25,136 bases of DNA from a virus: the IMG/VR virus record IMGVR_UViG_3300030450_000258, positions 30,292-55,427 of that record; one strand, written 5' to 3'. Position numbers and translations under genes: made by a program. Positions 14,480-24,700 of this stretch are shown one piece after another (the stretch's first letter is position 1; every line of letters starts with the position of its first letter). The notes below the pieces were generated by a model. The model saw nothing but the letters and a program-made list of their open reading frames with translations. It was not told the DNA's origin and ran no database searches.

Positions 14480-17461
14480 ATGGCAGCAGTAGATAATTTA
14501 GCGTATATTGACCCTGAAGGTGTGTACGGAAACAATGTATCTGTAGTGGATTCATTCACTGCTCCTGATGGAACGGTGTATGAAGCTAGAGCAAGCCATA
14601 TGGGTAATGGTGTTGTTAAAATAACCACTAATGAAGATGGTACAAAATCAACAGAGGAATTACTTTTTCATAAAACTAGAGGCATAGATAAAAAGAGTAG
14701 AGGTAAAAAGAAATCTATTTCGGCTAGAATAAATAAAAACATATCTAAAGTTAATCAAGAATTTGCAGGTTTTAAACAAGCTGCAGAAGCTGCTGCAAGT
14801 ACTACAGAAGCTATAGGGTATACTGATGCTGATGTAACATCTGGTGGAGGAGGACTTTTTCAAAGAGACAAGGCTTCTTTCGTAGACTTAACTGATGCTT
14901 CAGGAAATAGTATAGCGACTATTTCAAGTACACAAGGTAAAACATCTGAAGAGATACGTAGAGTTAAAGCTCTAGCTGATGAACTTATAAACATAAATAA
15001 GTCTGCTATAAATGTTTTAGATGTTGACAATATTCCAATAGATGATATTACAGAAGGTAGTGATGGCACTGACGGTAGTGACGGTGCAGGTACAACAGGC
15101 TTAACAGCAGGTGACTACATGCAGACTGTAGACCCTGCAGTAGCAGGTGGCGCTTTTGATGCTGTAACACCTCCAACAACTGTGCAACAAGTACCTGCAG
15201 GTGGTGTGCCTATTGTTAATCCTGATGAATCTCAAACAGTAATGCAGCAAGTAGCACCAGTTACGTATCAGAATGTAGTACCAACAGCAGGATCAGGTCC
15301 AGGCACAGTTGCAACAACTACACAAACAGGTGGCACGTCTGCAGTACCATCTCAAGTATCTTACAAAACACAATACGCAGGTACACAAGGTGCGGTTGCA
15401 CCTACCCTTGTAACGACTCAGCCAGGAACAGGTGCAGCTTATCCTGCAGTATTTCAAGGCTATCAGACTGTGCCATATGGCAATGAGTTGGGTCAACAAA
15501 TAATGATCACTGAATTTAATGGTCAACCTACTACGTATGTACCGCCAGGATTTTCTAAGAAAGAAGCTACTACAGGTGCTGCAGAAGGTGGGTTGATGGA
15601 AACTATGTCTCTAGAAGGTAAAGACCGTATATATCGTAAAATGGGTTACAATGGTCATAAGACACGAGAGGGTCACGCTAAGTTTGAAGAAGCTAACCCT
15701 GCTGCAAAAGCTAAAGGCTTGGCTATAGGTGGGTACATACAGAAGTTTAATCAAGGTGGTGCAGTAAGAGCTTTTGACGAAGGTGGTGACACTACCGTAC
15801 CTGCAAACTTTACATCAGCAGACTTAGCTGAGATGCAGAAGAGGGCTGTACAACAAACGATGCAACCCATGCAAGCTACTACAGCTATGATGCAACCTAC
15901 AGCAGGTGAGTTTATTCCAGTAGATGCAGGGATGACTGCACCGATAGCTCCCTTCGCTGAAGCTGCTACAGTAGGTAATGTACAACAAGCTGTGTTACCA
16001 ACTGCCCCTGCTGCAAATCTTGCAGGTGTTACTAGTGTTGCACCTCAAGTAGCTACAGAAGCTGCAAAGCTAAAAGCTGCTACAAGTACACCTACACAAC
16101 AGATTATTGCACAACAGCAAGTAGGTACATCCATTACAGGTATGGAAGCTGCTCAAGGTAACGCTATAAAAGTAGATAGTCCTACAGCTAGAAAGTTAGA
16201 AACAGATCCTGTATCAGGTGAAAGTGAAATAATATCTGGTGTCGCTAATGCACAAACTGCTGCTGCATTCACTGAAGCAGTAAACGCTGCAGAAGCTACA
16301 CCAACTAAACAGGCAACAGTTGCAGGTCAGCTAGAAACATTGATGGCTGACTTTGAGGGTGGTGAGACACCTGCTTGGGCTGCAGGATCTATGCGTACCG
16401 CAATGGCTACACTCTCTGCTCGTGGTCTTGGTGCGTCTAGTCTTGCAGGTCAAGCTGTCATACAAGCTGCGATGGAAGCAGCATTACCTATCGCTCAGAT
16501 GGATGCACAAGTTGTAGCACAGTTTGAGATGACTAACCTATCTAACAGACAGCAAAGACAAATGCTCATAGCACAGCAACGTGCTACATTCATGGGCATG
16601 GAATTTGATCAAGCATTCCAAGCTCGTGTAGCTAATTCTGCACGTATAGGTGACATTGCTAATATGAAATTCACGGCTGAACAACAGATAGCTTTAGAAG
16701 ACTCTCGTGCAGCAAACACTATGGAATTGTCTAACCTATCTAACTCACAGGCAATAATAATGGCTGAGGCTGCTGCGTTGTCACAACTAGACATGGCTAA
16801 CCTATCAAACAGACAACAGGCTGCTGTACAGAATGCATCTAACTTTTTACAGATGGACATGGCTAACCTGTCTAATGAACAACAGACTGCTGTATTTAAA
16901 TCACAACAAAACATACAGGCTCTGTTTACAGACCAAGCTGCTACTAATGCTGCTGCACAGTTTAACGCTACGAGTGAAAACCAGACTGATCAGTTCTTTG
17001 CTAACCTATCTAACCAAACTTCACAGTTTAATGCTACACAACAGAATGCTATGGATCAGTTCAACGTCAATAGTGTCAATGCATTGCGTGAGTTTAACTC
17101 AGAGCTACAACAACAGCGTGACATCTTTAATGCACAGAACGGACTAGTGATAGCACAGTCTAATGCAGCATGGAGACAAAGCATAGCTACCGTAAACACA
17201 GCTACACAGAACCAAAGCAACATGGACTTTGCTAAAACTATCAATGCCCTTACTGCATCTAACATGGATCAGATATGGCAAAGAGAGCGAGACATTATGA
17301 GTTTTGCATTCGCTGCTTCTGAGAGTGCTGCAGACAGAGCCAACAGTATTGCAGTAGCAAAACTTACAGCAGATGCACAGGCTGAGGTAGCAGATAATGT
17401 AGGTAAAGGTAAACTAGCAGCTATAGCAGTAGATGCTGTAATTAAGAAGTGGTTAGTCTAA
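14480..17461 (+). CDS. Large internal virion protein with helical NLSN repeats
   Basis: This 993-residue protein is probably carried in the virion and ejected into the host with the DNA, or lines the internal core. Residues 1-200 are a mixed region with a basic helix (IDKKSRGKKKSIS). Residues about 200-480 are low-complexity Gly/Thr/Pro/Gln/Val sequence with no clear fold, and hold the GGYIQKFNQGG motif. The C-terminal half (about 610-993) is Ala/Gln-rich helix with 'NLSN' at about 685, 752, 773, 795 and 841, then QFNA-type repeats and WRQ/WQRE motifs. I recognise this C-terminal part from internal proteins of marine podoviruses. There is no tape-measure-like length of coiled coil for a long tail. 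ATG 14480 follows AAGGAATAGG. Its stop overlaps the next start. Confidence 0.72.
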   Translation: MAAVDNLAYIDPEGVYGNNVSVVDSFTAPDGTVYEARASHMGNGVVKITTNEDGTKSTEELLFHKTRGIDKKSRGKKKSISARINKNISKVNQEFAGFKQAAEAAASTTEAIGYTDADVTSGGGGLFQRDKASFVDLTDASGNSIATISSTQGKTSEEIRRVKALADELININKSAINVLDVDNIPIDDITEGSDGTDGSDGAGTTGLTAGDYMQTVDPAVAGGAFDAVTPPTTVQQVPAGGVPIVNPDESQTVMQQVAPVTYQNVVPTAGSGPGTVATTTQTGGTSAVPSQVSYKTQYAGTQGAVAPTLVTTQPGTGAAYPAVFQGYQTVPYGNELGQQIMITEFNGQPTTYVPPGFSKKEATTGAAEGGLMETMSLEGKDRIYRKMGYNGHKTREGHAKFEEANPAAKAKGLAIGGYIQKFNQGGAVRAFDEGGDTTVPANFTSADLAEMQKRAVQQTMQPMQATTAMMQPTAGEFIPVDAGMTAPIAPFAEAATVGNVQQAVLPTAPAANLAGVTSVAPQVATEAAKLKAATSTPTQQIIAQQQVGTSITGMEAAQGNAIKVDSPTARKLETDPVSGESEIISGVANAQTAAAFTEAVNAAEATPTKQATVAGQLETLMADFEGGETPAWAAGSMRTAMATLSARGLGASSLAGQAVIQAAMEAALPIAQMDAQVVAQFEMTNLSNRQQRQMLIAQQRATFMGMEFDQAFQARVANSARIGDIANMKFTAEQQIALEDSRAANTMELSNLSNSQAIIMAEAAALSQLDMANLSNRQQAAVQNASNFLQMDMANLSNEQQTAVFKSQQNIQALFTDQAATNAAAQFNATSENQTDQFFANLSNQTSQFNATQQNAMDQFNVNSVNALREFNSELQQQRDIFNAQNGLVIAQSNAAWRQSIATVNTATQNQSNMDFAKTINALTASNMDQIWQRERDIMSFAFAASESAADRANSIAVAKLTADAQAEVADNVGKGKLAAIAVDAVIKKWLV

Positions 17462-18486
17462 TGGATAGCATAATAAATAAAACAGCAATACAGAATATAA
17501 TTAAAGAAATAACAGGCGTAGATGATGCGGATGAAGCTCGTGAAAAGTTTTTAACTACAAGCAAAGGTGTGATGAGTAAAGCAAGAGAGTCAGCAGGAGA
17601 GACTAGAGGGCAAGTAGCGTCTGCTGTATCCAAAAGTGTTGAAGATGCACTAGCATCAGTGGTAGGGTTAACTAATTCAACCATAAGTAAACGTACTTTA
17701 CCAGAAGATCAAGAGACACCTGAATTACCTGAAGATCGGCTTGGAGAGTCATTTGATGATACAGATTTATACGTGCCTGAAATTAAAAAGGAGGAACCTA
17801 CAGATGCAGAATCTATTGATACTTCTAGTGATGTCACTGATAGTAGTACTGCCCCAGAGGTGCAGTCAACCTATGGAAAAGTAGGAAATCCTAAACAAGT
17901 ACTATTAAATAAAATTGCTTTTGCAGAGGGTGCTACCCCTGAAGCACTTTTAGCACAAAAAGATCGTGGCATGAGTACTAACGAGTACGATATGGTATAT
18001 GCATATGGCGAGTATGTTGTGCCTGATAAAAATGTATCAGAAATGACATTGAAAGAACTTTATAACTACCAAGTAAAACTTATAAATGCAACTAAAGGTA
18101 AAGTGCCAGGAACTGAATTAGGAACTAGTGCAGTCGGTAAATACCAAATATTGAAAAAGTCTTTATTTGGGTCTGGTACTCCAGAAAAACCTATGGAAGA
18201 TTCATGGGCAGAGAAGTTAGATCTAACACCCGATACAGTATTTACTCCAGAGATACAAGAAAAGATAGCTAGACTTGCCTTAAAAGAAACAGGCTATGAC
18301 TCCTTTGCAGTAGGTAAAAAAACAGAAGAAGACTTTCATAATAGCATAGCAAAAATATGGGCTTCCATAACTAAAGTATCAGGTGAGGACACGTATGATC
18401 AAGGTGCAAGTACTTCGTATTCTGATTTACAATCAATATATAAATTAATTAAACCTAAGATAGCTATAACGAATAGGCAACAATAA
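17461..18486 (+). CDS. Muramidase-like virion lysozyme (peptidoglycan hydrolase)
   Basis: This 341-residue protein probably cuts peptidoglycan, either during DNA entry from the virion or at lysis. Residues 1-140 are a charged, low-complexity N-terminal arm rich in Asp, Glu, Ser and Thr. The C-terminal domain (about 148-320) has the lysozyme-like order 'KIAFAEGATPEALL' with Glu156 as likely catalytic acid, 'EYDMVYAYGEY' (175-185), 'MTLKELYNYQ' (195-204), 'GTSAVGKYQILKKSLF' (221-236) and 'FTPEIQEKIARLAL' (about 261-274), then 'IAKIWAS'. This pattern is known from phage and prophage muramidase/transglycosylase domains. There is no signal peptide. I place the start at ATG 17461, which overlaps the preceding stop (TAATG), rather than at GTG 17449. 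The stop likewise overlaps the next gene. Confidence 0.72.
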   Translation: MDSIINKTAIQNIIKEITGVDDADEAREKFLTTSKGVMSKARESAGETRGQVASAVSKSVEDALASVVGLTNSTISKRTLPEDQETPELPEDRLGESFDDTDLYVPEIKKEEPTDAESIDTSSDVTDSSTAPEVQSTYGKVGNPKQVLLNKIAFAEGATPEALLAQKDRGMSTNEYDMVYAYGEYVVPDKNVSEMTLKELYNYQVKLINATKGKVPGTELGTSAVGKYQILKKSLFGSGTPEKPMEDSWAEKLDLTPDTVFTPEIQEKIARLALKETGYDSFAVGKKTEEDFHNSIAKIWASITKVSGEDTYDQGASTSYSDLQSIYKLIKPKIAITNRQQ

Positions 18487-18929
18487 TGTTTGGATTACCA
18501 CTAGAACTAATCACAATGCTCTTCTCCACTGTGCTAGGTGGAGTAATGTCTATCTGGGGTCAGTCAATGAAGAACCGCCAGTTGCAAAACGAAATGCTAA
18601 TGCAACGTGCAGAGTTTCAACGTAATGCTGTAGCTGATGCAAGGAATGCAGGTAAGAATGATTCACACTTTGCATGGACACGTAGGCTTATAGCTTTATC
18701 TGCTGTGTTCGCTATTATTGTATTGCCAAAGCTAGTTGCTGTATGGTATCCTGAAGTCAGTGTGTTTGTAGGATACACAGAAGCAACTGGTGGCTTTATG
18801 AGTTGGTTGTTTGGACCAGATGAAGCTATCAAGTGGAAGATGGCTCAAGGTTTTGTAATCACACCACTAGACACACACATCGTATCAGCCATAGTTGGAC
18901 TATACTTTGGCGCAGGATTTACAAAATAA
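18486..18929 (+). CDS. Three-span membrane protein, holin-like
   Basis: This 147-residue protein has three hydrophobic segments at about residues 5-25, 66-87 and 130-145. Between the first two lies a charged, Gln/Met/Arg-rich helix (26-60: 'MKNRQLQNEMLMQRAEFQRN'), and the basic 'WTRRLI' precedes the second. The plan, 'LLGG'-like first span, long amphipathic helix, RR before the second span, and 'WK..qGFVI' before the third, matches the three-span holin family of phages and gene transfer agents. It directly follows the muramidase gene with a TAATG overlap, the classic lysis pairing, so it probably releases or permits the hydrolase at the inner membrane. Confidence 0.72.
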   Translation: MFGLPLELITMLFSTVLGGVMSIWGQSMKNRQLQNEMLMQRAEFQRNAVADARNAGKNDSHFAWTRRLIALSAVFAIIVLPKLVAVWYPEVSVFVGYTEATGGFMSWLFGPDEAIKWKMAQGFVITPLDTHIVSAIVGLYFGAGFTK

Positions 18930-18941
18930 GGTACATATAAA

Positions 18942-19508
18942 ATGGAATTACTAAAAGCGCCTATCCCAGGTCAATCATTGACAGATGAACCTAAGAACTA
19001 TCCTTGGGAGAATCCACCAGAGATAACTGATCCTGAAGAAGCCATTGCTATGCACATGAGTAAGTTTAATGACCCTGAAGTTGTTGACAACATGATTGAT
19101 CTACTTGATCTAGGCTTTCCAGTAAATGCATTAGCAGAAAGTATTCTTACAGCTAGTGTTGCTGCAGGGTGGCACACAATAGATATCAGCCTTATTATTG
19201 CACCATTTATGCACGAGCATATAAAGTCTATAGCTCAAGAGGCAGGTGTAAACTTTGTAGAAGGATTAGACGAGCCTGATGTAGAAAAGCAAGCTAGAGA
19301 GCGTCAAGCTATCAGGGCTAGGGTAAGTGAAGCATTATCTGACACACCTCAAGAGGAAAGGGATGCAGGTTATGACATGGCTATGGAAGCATTAGGTGTG
19401 CTAGACAAAGCTGAAGAGGACTACGAAACAATGCAGGAAGCTCCCGAAGAGCCTGTAGAAGAAACACAAGAGCCACAGATGCAACGTGGCCTAATGGCAA
19501 GAGGTTAG
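18942..19508 (+). CDS. Conserved virion-region protein ('APIPGQSLTDEPKNYPWENP' family)
   Basis: This 188-residue protein opens with 'APIPGQSLTDEPKNYPWENP', an almost diagnostic sequence in marine myo- and podoviruses, followed by 'EITDPEEAIAMHMSKF'. The middle ('NMIDLLDLGFPVNALAESI', 'AAGWHTIDISLIIAPFMHEHIKSIA') is helical. The C-terminal 60 residues are highly acidic and probably disordered. I know no function for the family. In such phages it sits among internal virion protein genes, so a structural or assembly role is likely. It starts after a short AAGG site (18927-18930). Confidence 0.7.
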   Translation: MELLKAPIPGQSLTDEPKNYPWENPPEITDPEEAIAMHMSKFNDPEVVDNMIDLLDLGFPVNALAESILTASVAAGWHTIDISLIIAPFMHEHIKSIAQEAGVNFVEGLDEPDVEKQARERQAIRARVSEALSDTPQEERDAGYDMAMEALGVLDKAEEDYETMQEAPEEPVEETQEPQMQRGLMARG

Positions 19509-19512
19509 TAAC

Positions 19513-21723
19513 ATGGCAGGGTTATGGGCAGGTTTTGGTGAGCAACTAAGTGAAAACGTTGAACAACGTAAGAAGACTCTTGATCGTTTAATAGAAGAGA
19601 ATTTAGCTAACGCTCGTGTAGCTAAGGGTAAATATACAAAGAATAAACAAATAGCTAACACAGTAACAAAGTCTGCTGAATCAATAAGAAGTAGATATGG
19701 TCTTAGCAAAGGACAGGCTTTAGCTTTAGCAGAAGCATACGGTTCAGATCTACCTAGACTAGAAGCAACTTTAGACGCAAACAACAATAAGTTAAAAGCT
19801 AATGTAGGTATTGGCTACGATGCTACAGATGTAATGGCATTTGTAAACATGTCAGGTGATCTAGAGTTTCCTGAAGATGCGAATATAGCTGAAGGTGTTG
19901 AGAGATTGATGGGTTTACACTATAATGAGGCAGCTAAAGAAGCTAATCCAAAAAGTGAGAGTGCTAAGTCTCGTAGCTTTATTCGTGCAGCTATGGCATT
20001 TGACCCACAGATGCAAGCAATGGAAAGAATGGAGTCTATCAAAGGTCCAGGTGGTATGACTTATGCACAGCTTCTTGAGTTAGAGGCAGCAGGATTTGCA
20101 CCAGAAGATATATACGGTGGTGTAACAAGAGGTGCAGGACCAACATACGATTACACTGAAGCTACTGGTAGAACTACAAATAACTTCTTTTCAAGCCAGT
20201 TGTCTAATAATGTATTCAAACGTGACTTAACTAACCCAACTGATTATATGAACTATACCGCTAGTAAAGGTCAAGATAAAGCATTACTAAAAGCCAAAGT
20301 AAATAATGGTGGTACAGCAATGCAACGGTTAGAGAAAGAAATAGTACTTGCGTTTAGAGGTACAGACATGGGTTTAGACTCTTTCCGTAAGGGTGTTTTA
20401 CAAGACATCACTTCTATTATACAAACAGAAGCACAGTTAGATAGCTTTATTAGAAGTGTGAACAATCAAGCTGCTATTGGTATTATTAAAGCTAAGAATG
20501 GTCAGTTAAGTACTGAAGACATTCAAGATATTATAGCAGGTAAAGTATTAGAGCGTGAAGAAGATCTAGAAAAGAAAGAAACGACACCTATAGTTATTAC
20601 TGACGATCTTGAGAAAACTATTGTTGATGTAGATGATAGTGACCCAATGGAAGAAATAGGTGCTACTACGACTACTACTTCTGTTGATGACGCTGACTCA
20701 ATGGAGGAAATAGGTGTTACTAAAACTAAGACAACAGAAACTATAGAGACACCTTTAGGTGAAGGACCACTTATACTGAAGTCCATAGATGATTTACAAT
20801 TAAGAGATAGTTACTTTAATGCACCTCCATATATACAAGAACAGATAAACAACCTAGACCCCTCTAATGATACAGAGGTTGCTAGAATGATATTACAGCA
20901 ATTAGAAACTTCTGAAGCAGAAGGTGGTGCACCTTTTATAGATGCAGCAATAAATAAAGTAAATGCTCTTAACTTAGATGATTTATCTGTAGAAGAACAG
21001 GCTGAGAAGATTGCTGAGATTCTTGTACAGGATGCTAACATTACTATACCCACAAATGAAACAGAAATGGGCTTCTTTAAAAACGATCTGAAAGAGGCTA
21101 TAGAAAGTCGTAGCTATACTGTAGACACTGCTGATGGGGAGCAAAAAACAGTAGTACAACCTAGTCTAGAAATATCTCCTTCAGTAGAACAGGCAATAAT
21201 TAAGATGGCTGAACAAGGTGGTCTACAACAGTATCAATTACCTGATGATACACCTAAATTGTCTGAGCAATTACCAGAGCTTAACGCAGCAGGTTTTGTA
21301 GCAGGTAATGCAGGGCAGGTAGCTCTACGTAATATAGAGGCTGCTGATAGTCTCAGAGATAGCATGTCTAACTACACTCGTGCAGAGTGGAATGAGATGT
21401 CTCGCAAAGAGCGTAAAGAAAAAGGCTTACCAGAGAACAGGTTAAACTTGTACTTTGCAGGTAGTGATGCATTTAAAGCACCAGAGAAACAAGCTCCTAA
21501 AGACACTAAAATACAAACATCTCAAGACTTTATTGAGCAAGAGTTCCGTAGCGTCATAGAATACCTTGAAGAAGAAGAGGTTGACTACGAAGATAGAGAA
21601 GACATCAAGACAGGTATAGCTGCATGGTTTGCTGACAATGATGCAAGACTAGATATATCATCTAGCTTAACAACAGACGAAATAACAGATGGTCTTATGC
21701 AGGTCTTACAAGAACAAGGATAG
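19513..21723 (+). CDS. Internal virion (ejection) protein, 736 residues
   Basis: This 736-residue mostly helical protein occupies the position of the middle internal core protein (T7 gp15-like slot). The N-terminus 'GLWAGFGEQLSENVEQRKKTLDRL' is typical of these proteins in marine podoviruses. Residues 1-100 are charged amphipathic helix. A glycine-bearing central domain (about 165-320) holds 'GPGGMTYAQLLELEAAGFAPEDIYGG'. Residues about 350-420 are an acidic linker with an 18-residue repeat, and the C-terminal third is acidic helix. There is no enzyme motif. A role in DNA ejection across the envelope is inferred from neighbours and size. ATG 19513 follows GAGG (19501-19504). Confidence 0.65.
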   Translation: MAGLWAGFGEQLSENVEQRKKTLDRLIEENLANARVAKGKYTKNKQIANTVTKSAESIRSRYGLSKGQALALAEAYGSDLPRLEATLDANNNKLKANVGIGYDATDVMAFVNMSGDLEFPEDANIAEGVERLMGLHYNEAAKEANPKSESAKSRSFIRAAMAFDPQMQAMERMESIKGPGGMTYAQLLELEAAGFAPEDIYGGVTRGAGPTYDYTEATGRTTNNFFSSQLSNNVFKRDLTNPTDYMNYTASKGQDKALLKAKVNNGGTAMQRLEKEIVLAFRGTDMGLDSFRKGVLQDITSIIQTEAQLDSFIRSVNNQAAIGIIKAKNGQLSTEDIQDIIAGKVLEREEDLEKKETTPIVITDDLEKTIVDVDDSDPMEEIGATTTTTSVDDADSMEEIGVTKTKTTETIETPLGEGPLILKSIDDLQLRDSYFNAPPYIQEQINNLDPSNDTEVARMILQQLETSEAEGGAPFIDAAINKVNALNLDDLSVEEQAEKIAEILVQDANITIPTNETEMGFFKNDLKEAIESRSYTVDTADGEQKTVVQPSLEISPSVEQAIIKMAEQGGLQQYQLPDDTPKLSEQLPELNAAGFVAGNAGQVALRNIEAADSLRDSMSNYTRAEWNEMSRKERKEKGLPENRLNLYFAGSDAFKAPEKQAPKDTKIQTSQDFIEQEFRSVIEYLEEEEVDYEDREDIKTGIAAWFADNDARLDISSSLTTDEITDGLMQVLQEQG
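20632..20739 (+). repeat. Two tandem 54-bp repeats in the 736-residue protein
   Basis: The codons for DDSDPMEEIGATTTTTSV and DDADSMEEIGVTKTKTTE follow each other at an exact 54-base step (20632 and 20686). They encode an acidic and Thr-rich linker in which the MEEIG core is kept. Confidence 0.7.
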
Positions 21724-21726
21724 ATA

Positions 21727-24700
21727 ATGTCTAACGCTTTTTCGTATTATACTGCTGAGAGTATGCAGGATAAAAAAGTATCTGACTTAGTAACAAACGC
21801 TGACTTCCTCAAGGATAGTATAACCTTTCTAAAGTCTAACAGAAAGGGTTACACAGATGAAGATATTAGCAAGATGTCAGGTGACGATGTTGTATCTGAA
21901 GTCTTAGAACACTTTCGTTATCAAATTAGTAACGAAGTCACTATGGCTAAAGATGTGTACTACATGAAAGATGATAGTGTAGACATGTCTGAGAAACAAT
22001 CCTTTGGTAGGCTGATGTTTGCCTTTGATAATTCAAAAGGTGAAGGTTTGTTTGACAGAGGTGGTGAGGCATTCTTTGATTACGTTAAGGGTGGCGGTAG
22101 TGCACCTAGTACATACGGATCTATCTTGGCAGGATTTGCTTCTGCAGGTACTGGTGCTGCTGCAATACAAGGTACAAAGGCTGCATCGTTACTTGCACTC
22201 AGAGAGCTAGGCAAGAAAGCTATCAAGCGTAGCTTAATGGCAGGTATGGCAGATGGTGTTGTAGCTGCAGGTCAAGAGTACGGCAATCAGAAGATTAGAG
22301 AAAGTATAGCACCTGAAGTAGGTGTAGACTACGAGGGTAGTAAGGGCGCAGTTGCATTAAGCGGTGCGTTGGGTTTTGGCATGGGTGCAGCAGGTTATGG
22401 AATACCTGCATACACACAACACAAAGGTGCTAAGAAACTAGCTGATACTATTGATATGGGCAGGAAAGCTAATGAAGACAGGATCAAAGCTAGTGCCGCA
22501 ATAGCTAGAAAAAGAGCAGAGGATGCACTTAAAGACAGCAAAAAGTCTGCTAACATGGAAGGTGCTACCAAAAGAGTTCTTCAGTCTATTGACCCTAGTC
22601 TTGTACGTGAAGGTAACTTAGTTAAAAAGTATCTACTTAGTGAAGACATGCCTGATGGATTAATAGGTGGCCTCAGCCTAGAGACAGTACAAAGGTTATC
22701 TGCTGCATCCTATGACTTAGCTGAAAGACTTGGTGTAAATCTAAGTGACCCTAATATACGTATAACTGAAATACTAGCAGACAACATAGGCAAGAACAAA
22801 GATTCATTCTTTCAAGTAGCAGAGTCCTATGGTCTTACACCAAGGCAACTATCCGCAACCTATGCTGCTGAGGTGTCACAAGCTGCTAAGATATTAGGAA
22901 TACAAAGTGGTCTGTCTAAAAGGGCAAGAAGAGAAGACTTAGCCAATCTATCTAAAAAGGTAGACGAACTATTTGAGGCAGGTATGGCTCCTGCAAAAGC
23001 AGAAGATTTAGCAGTTATAGCTAAAGCTACTCGTGACAATCGTAACATTATCTGGCGTACCTTTAAAGATGTAGAGAATGCTAGGCGTTTGTTTATGACA
23101 TCCCAACCTGCTACAACAATGCGTAACAACATATTCTCTGTAGCTATGACAGGTATAGACATCATTGATCAGCTAAATGCTAGTGTGCTTAAGACTGTAA
23201 GTGGTAAGTCTGGTATGCCTGAGTTCAAAGGATCAGTATCCAATTTAAAATATCTAACCAAAGATAACTATGTAGCTGATGCACTTGTAACTATGCTACA
23301 AGGACAATCACCAGAGAAGTTTCAAAAAGTATTCTTTGATGCAGCTATCGTAGAAGCTAACGTTGTTAAAGATAGTAAGCTAACCAAGCTAGGTGCTGCT
23401 GCTAACACACTAAATACTATGTCTGACTTTGTAGTTAAACGTGCTATCATTACTGGCAATATAGATAGAGCGTTAAGGCAAAGAAAAGACTTACATAAAA
23501 GTATTGGTAATAGTGTAATGGATATGTTGGAGAAAGGTACAGCAGATCAGCTACCTGAAGATATACTTGATGCAGCCATAGATGAATCACTAGCCTTTAC
23601 ATTTCAACGTAGATTTGGTGGTAAGGATGCTAGTCAGTTAAACAAAGGTGTAGGAAATTTAGTTAGGTTTATACATAACACAGGCTTAACTGTTGTTATA
23701 CCTTTTCCTAGATACCTAGCTTCTCAAGCTAAGTTTGTATCGGATTACACAGGTCTAACCTTATTGAGAAGACCACTGCTTGATGGTGTAAAACCTACCA
23801 CCCAAGAAACCGCTAAGTTTATGACAGGTGCTATGACATTTGGTGGACTCTACAGCATAAGTAAAGATAAGATACACAGAGGTCTTGAGTGGTTTGAGGG
23901 AGAAGGTGAGGACGGTAGAGTATACAATGCACAGGCTGCTCTTGGTCCTGCGTCTGCACAAGTATACGTAGCAGATTATTATGCTAGAATGATGGAGGGT
24001 TTACCTGTCAAACCTTTGTCAGAGGCATCTAAAGATCTAACAAAGATACTAGGTGGCACAGAGTTTAGACCTGGCGTTGGGCTTGCTGATAATATAATAC
24101 GTGCTGCAGAAAGTGGTAACTGGGAGCCTCTTACAAATCAGATAGGTGATTACTTTAGTTCTTACACATATCCTGCTGCAGTGCTGAAAGACTTCTATGG
24201 TCAGTTTGATCCACGTTCATCCTACTTACCTGAGACAAGAGATGCTACCGTATCTGTTGTAGAGTTTATGGGTATGGACTTTACCATGTCTACCATACAG
24301 AGAATCACAAGACATCTACCAGACTTTGATAGTGATAAAATGTCTGAAGGTTTAGAGAAAGGTCTAGGAATAAAGATAGCTCCTGAGACACTAGCTAAGT
24401 ATCTAGAGTTTGCTAACACATCCACACGTACATACTATCAGACTCAGTACACAAAAGATGCTGATGCTAATAACATGAGACAGGATGCTATACGCTTTGA
24501 TGTATTTGGTAATGGTCCTATCAGGATACTTGACCCTATGGTAAAACAACTTACTGGTTTTGTAGGTAGACCACCAAAGAATGAATTACAACGTGAGATG
24601 ACTAGGCTGCAGATAGATCCGTTTAAGATATACAATCCCTACATGGAAAAGAACCAAGCTCTAGAACTGTTCACACAACAAAAACTACAAGGTAATTTAG

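Noticed and set aside
16833-17147. + strand open frames in another phase inside the large genes (also 13194-13418 and 13686-13880)
   Set aside because: Leu/Ser-rich shadow translations of repetitive coding DNA.
17449-17460. GTG start four codons upstream of the muramidase ATG
   Set aside because: ATG 17461 forms a TAATG overlap like its neighbours and needs no unusual start codon.
14480-17461. Tape-measure protein of a long-tailed phage
   Set aside because: No tail tube, sheath, assembly chaperone or baseplate genes are nearby, and the adaptor/nozzle genes indicate a short tail.
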